Assembly (NCBI GenBank): GCA_037976565.1
Contig: CP137672.1
Span: forward strand, 32,100,843 to 32,164,842
Origin: Mesocentrotus franciscanus
Taxonomy: Eukaryota > Echinodermata > Echinoidea > Camarodonta > Strongylocentrotidae
Length of the DNA stretch: 64,000 bases
Direction: 5' to 3'
Part shown: one piece after another, positions 62,581-64,000 of the stretch
How the letters are laid out: every line of letters begins with the position of its first letter
Position numbering within the stretch: the stretch's first letter is position 1
Notes under the pieces: generated by a model
Database searches by the model: none
What the model saw: only the letters and a program-made list of their open reading frames with translations
What the model was told of the DNA's origin: nothing
Position numbers and translations under genes: made by a program

Positions 62581-63699
62581 CTAATTTTCTAATTTCTCCA
62601 TCGCGATGCGCATGCGAGTCAATATTGTGTTCTGGGCTTCCTTGGCGCTTGCCTCTGTGAAGGATTTCGTCACCCAAGGGCAGGAGATGCGTGCATGGTA
62701 ACTGAGATAAGATCCATCCCCACGGTGGCCCGATCTGGGCTCCACACCCCATGTCACATGACCTATCACCGTGCCATACCAGACAGAATAGTGGAAATCG
62801 AGAATGCTGTTGGGTCTGTGCACAAAAAATAAGATGAATGAATACCGGGTAGTCAAATTTAAAAGACCAAATATACAGAAGGTAAAGAGAGAGAGAAAAA
62901 TTTTAAATGCAAAGTCTTTCTTTCCACAAACCAAACATTCAAAAAATTATATAATCCATCTGTGAAAATATGAAAAGTATATAACATAAACATGCTGTCA
63001 ATGCAGTGAAGATCCTTTTTACATTATATTTGTATATGATTAAACAATTATTGCACACTGCTTTGTCCACAGTATTTTTATTTCAATACACAATTTTCTT
63101 ATCTCCCTCACTTCCTGGACTAACTTTCTGCTGAAACCCTAATTTTATTAACAATAGCTCCTTTAACTTATTTTGTATATCTGTTAAGGAGTCATTTCTA
63201 AGTTCTAACAAGCCTTTTTGGGCTCTTTATGATCCCACCACTTTTATTTACAAATGCAACTTGTTAATTGATGTATATATTGTTTTTACAGTAGAAAATA
63301 ACAGAATAATGATGGGGGATTCAAAATAAAAACAAAAGGAAAGTGAAGTCTAAGATATCAGTCTAGGATCAAATATATATTCCTGGACAGAATTGGTAGA
63401 CTGAAGAGACTTTAGGGACTGTCTGAAAGAGCCAGAAATTAAATGAATTACGGTATGAAGTTTCAATCATTACCACTTTGCATTGACCTAGCAATGCATT
63501 ATATTTATAACTATCACAAAATGGAGAAAAGTAAAACAAACATCTTAAGTATCCTTCTTACTTTGTAAATTCCATTTTGGTATCAAAGATGATTGGGAGA
63601 GTGAAGTTGAAGACAGTGGGAACATGCTCTTCTATTGTGTGGTATTCTGTGAGTATGCCATCTGCAGACTTCTCACTGCGAATCCTTTTTGTTGAAACT
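62581..63699 (-). CDS. SRPBCC-like gene, exons 2 and 3, right-arm copy (partial)
   Basis: Exon 3 at 62581-62815 and exon 2 at 63562-63699 mirror 29072-29306 and 28190-28326. Exon 2 here has the five-A run, giving 138 nt and an uninterrupted frame with the canonical acceptor: VSTKRIRSEKSADGILTEYH. Exon 1 should lie just past the window end, near 64750 by symmetry. If the arms are alleles this is the same gene; if they are true duplicates it is a second locus. Confidence 0.75.
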
Positions 63700-64000
63700 C
63701 TAAAGGAGGTACAAAAACAGAGAATATTTGCAGAAAATGCTGAATAAATATGTGTATATTACCTTGTATATTACATTGGAAGGGTTAAGGGGGTAGCTAA
63801 ATGTTTTCCTCTGCTAAAAACACATCGAATAAGTAATTCTTTATAGAATACTTAAAAAAAAACTTAACTTTGAAAGCATATAAGGGCTTAAGGCGCAAGA
63901 AATGTAAATGTAAAGCTCAAGGACTATTATGAAAACCTAAATACATGTACAAGGAAATAAAACATAGCTTGAAAATACATATGTACATTGTACAACATGT

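Larger units (their letters stand above)
54746..64000. repeat. Right arm of the >9.2-kb inverted duplication
   Basis: Reverse complement of 27889-37121, running off the window end. It differs from the left arm by scattered substitutions and indels, many in homopolymers (for example five against four A in SRPBCC exon 2, and six against five T in the reverse transcriptase frame near 58426). Unlike the left arm, its inner edge is continuous with flanking sequence: the hAT end and the retrotransposon 5' half. Confidence 0.95.

Overview
The window looks like nuclear DNA of a marine invertebrate deuterostome, most plausibly an echinoderm such as a sea urchin. This is inferred from AT-rich sequence, short exons split by introns of a few hundred bases to about 2.4 kb, many short terminal-inverted-repeat (TIR) elements, a tRNA-derived SINE, and protein sequences close to but clearly diverged from vertebrate orthologues. 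No database search was possible; family calls rest on recognised motifs and exon phases worked out by hand.

Left part (1-27 kb), ordinary genes. PEX12 (minus strand, nine coding exons, 349 aa) and RAD51C (plus strand, nine coding exons, about 399 aa) are head to head with 1.39 kb between start codons. RAD51C converges on a minus-strand gene for a ciliary CLAMP-domain protein (CABCOCO1/CFAP119-like, eight coding exons, about 284 aa); overlapping poly(A) signals lie between them. That gene is in turn divergent from a small plus-strand gene for a membrane-anchored SRPBCC (START-like) protein starting at 26972. Introns hold TIR elements (TTAA-flanked, TA-flanked and hAT-like), a SINE, a large fold-back hairpin, microsatellites and small tandem duplications.

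Middle part (37.6-53.7 kb). After a 500-N gap come a 3.6-kb higher-order satellite, a 1.2-kb short-period array and a TPMT gene (minus strand, 226 aa) with two tandem versions of its last coding exon, 119 bp each.

Flanks of the middle. Bases 27889-37121 and 54746-64000 are near-identical inverted copies of at least 9.2 kb. Both carry the last two SRPBCC exons, a decayed non-LTR retrotransposon and a 2.4-kb hAT-type non-autonomous element inserted in that retrotransposon, which itself holds an array of CATATG-type palindromes. The left copy stops exactly at the N gap, about 120 bp before the hAT end, while the right copy continues into unique flank. The most likely reading is two haplotypes of one locus placed in opposite orientation; a real palindrome cannot be excluded. 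No operon-like or defence system is seen. The observations most worth checking are the inverted duplication, the TPMT exon duplication and the palindrome array.
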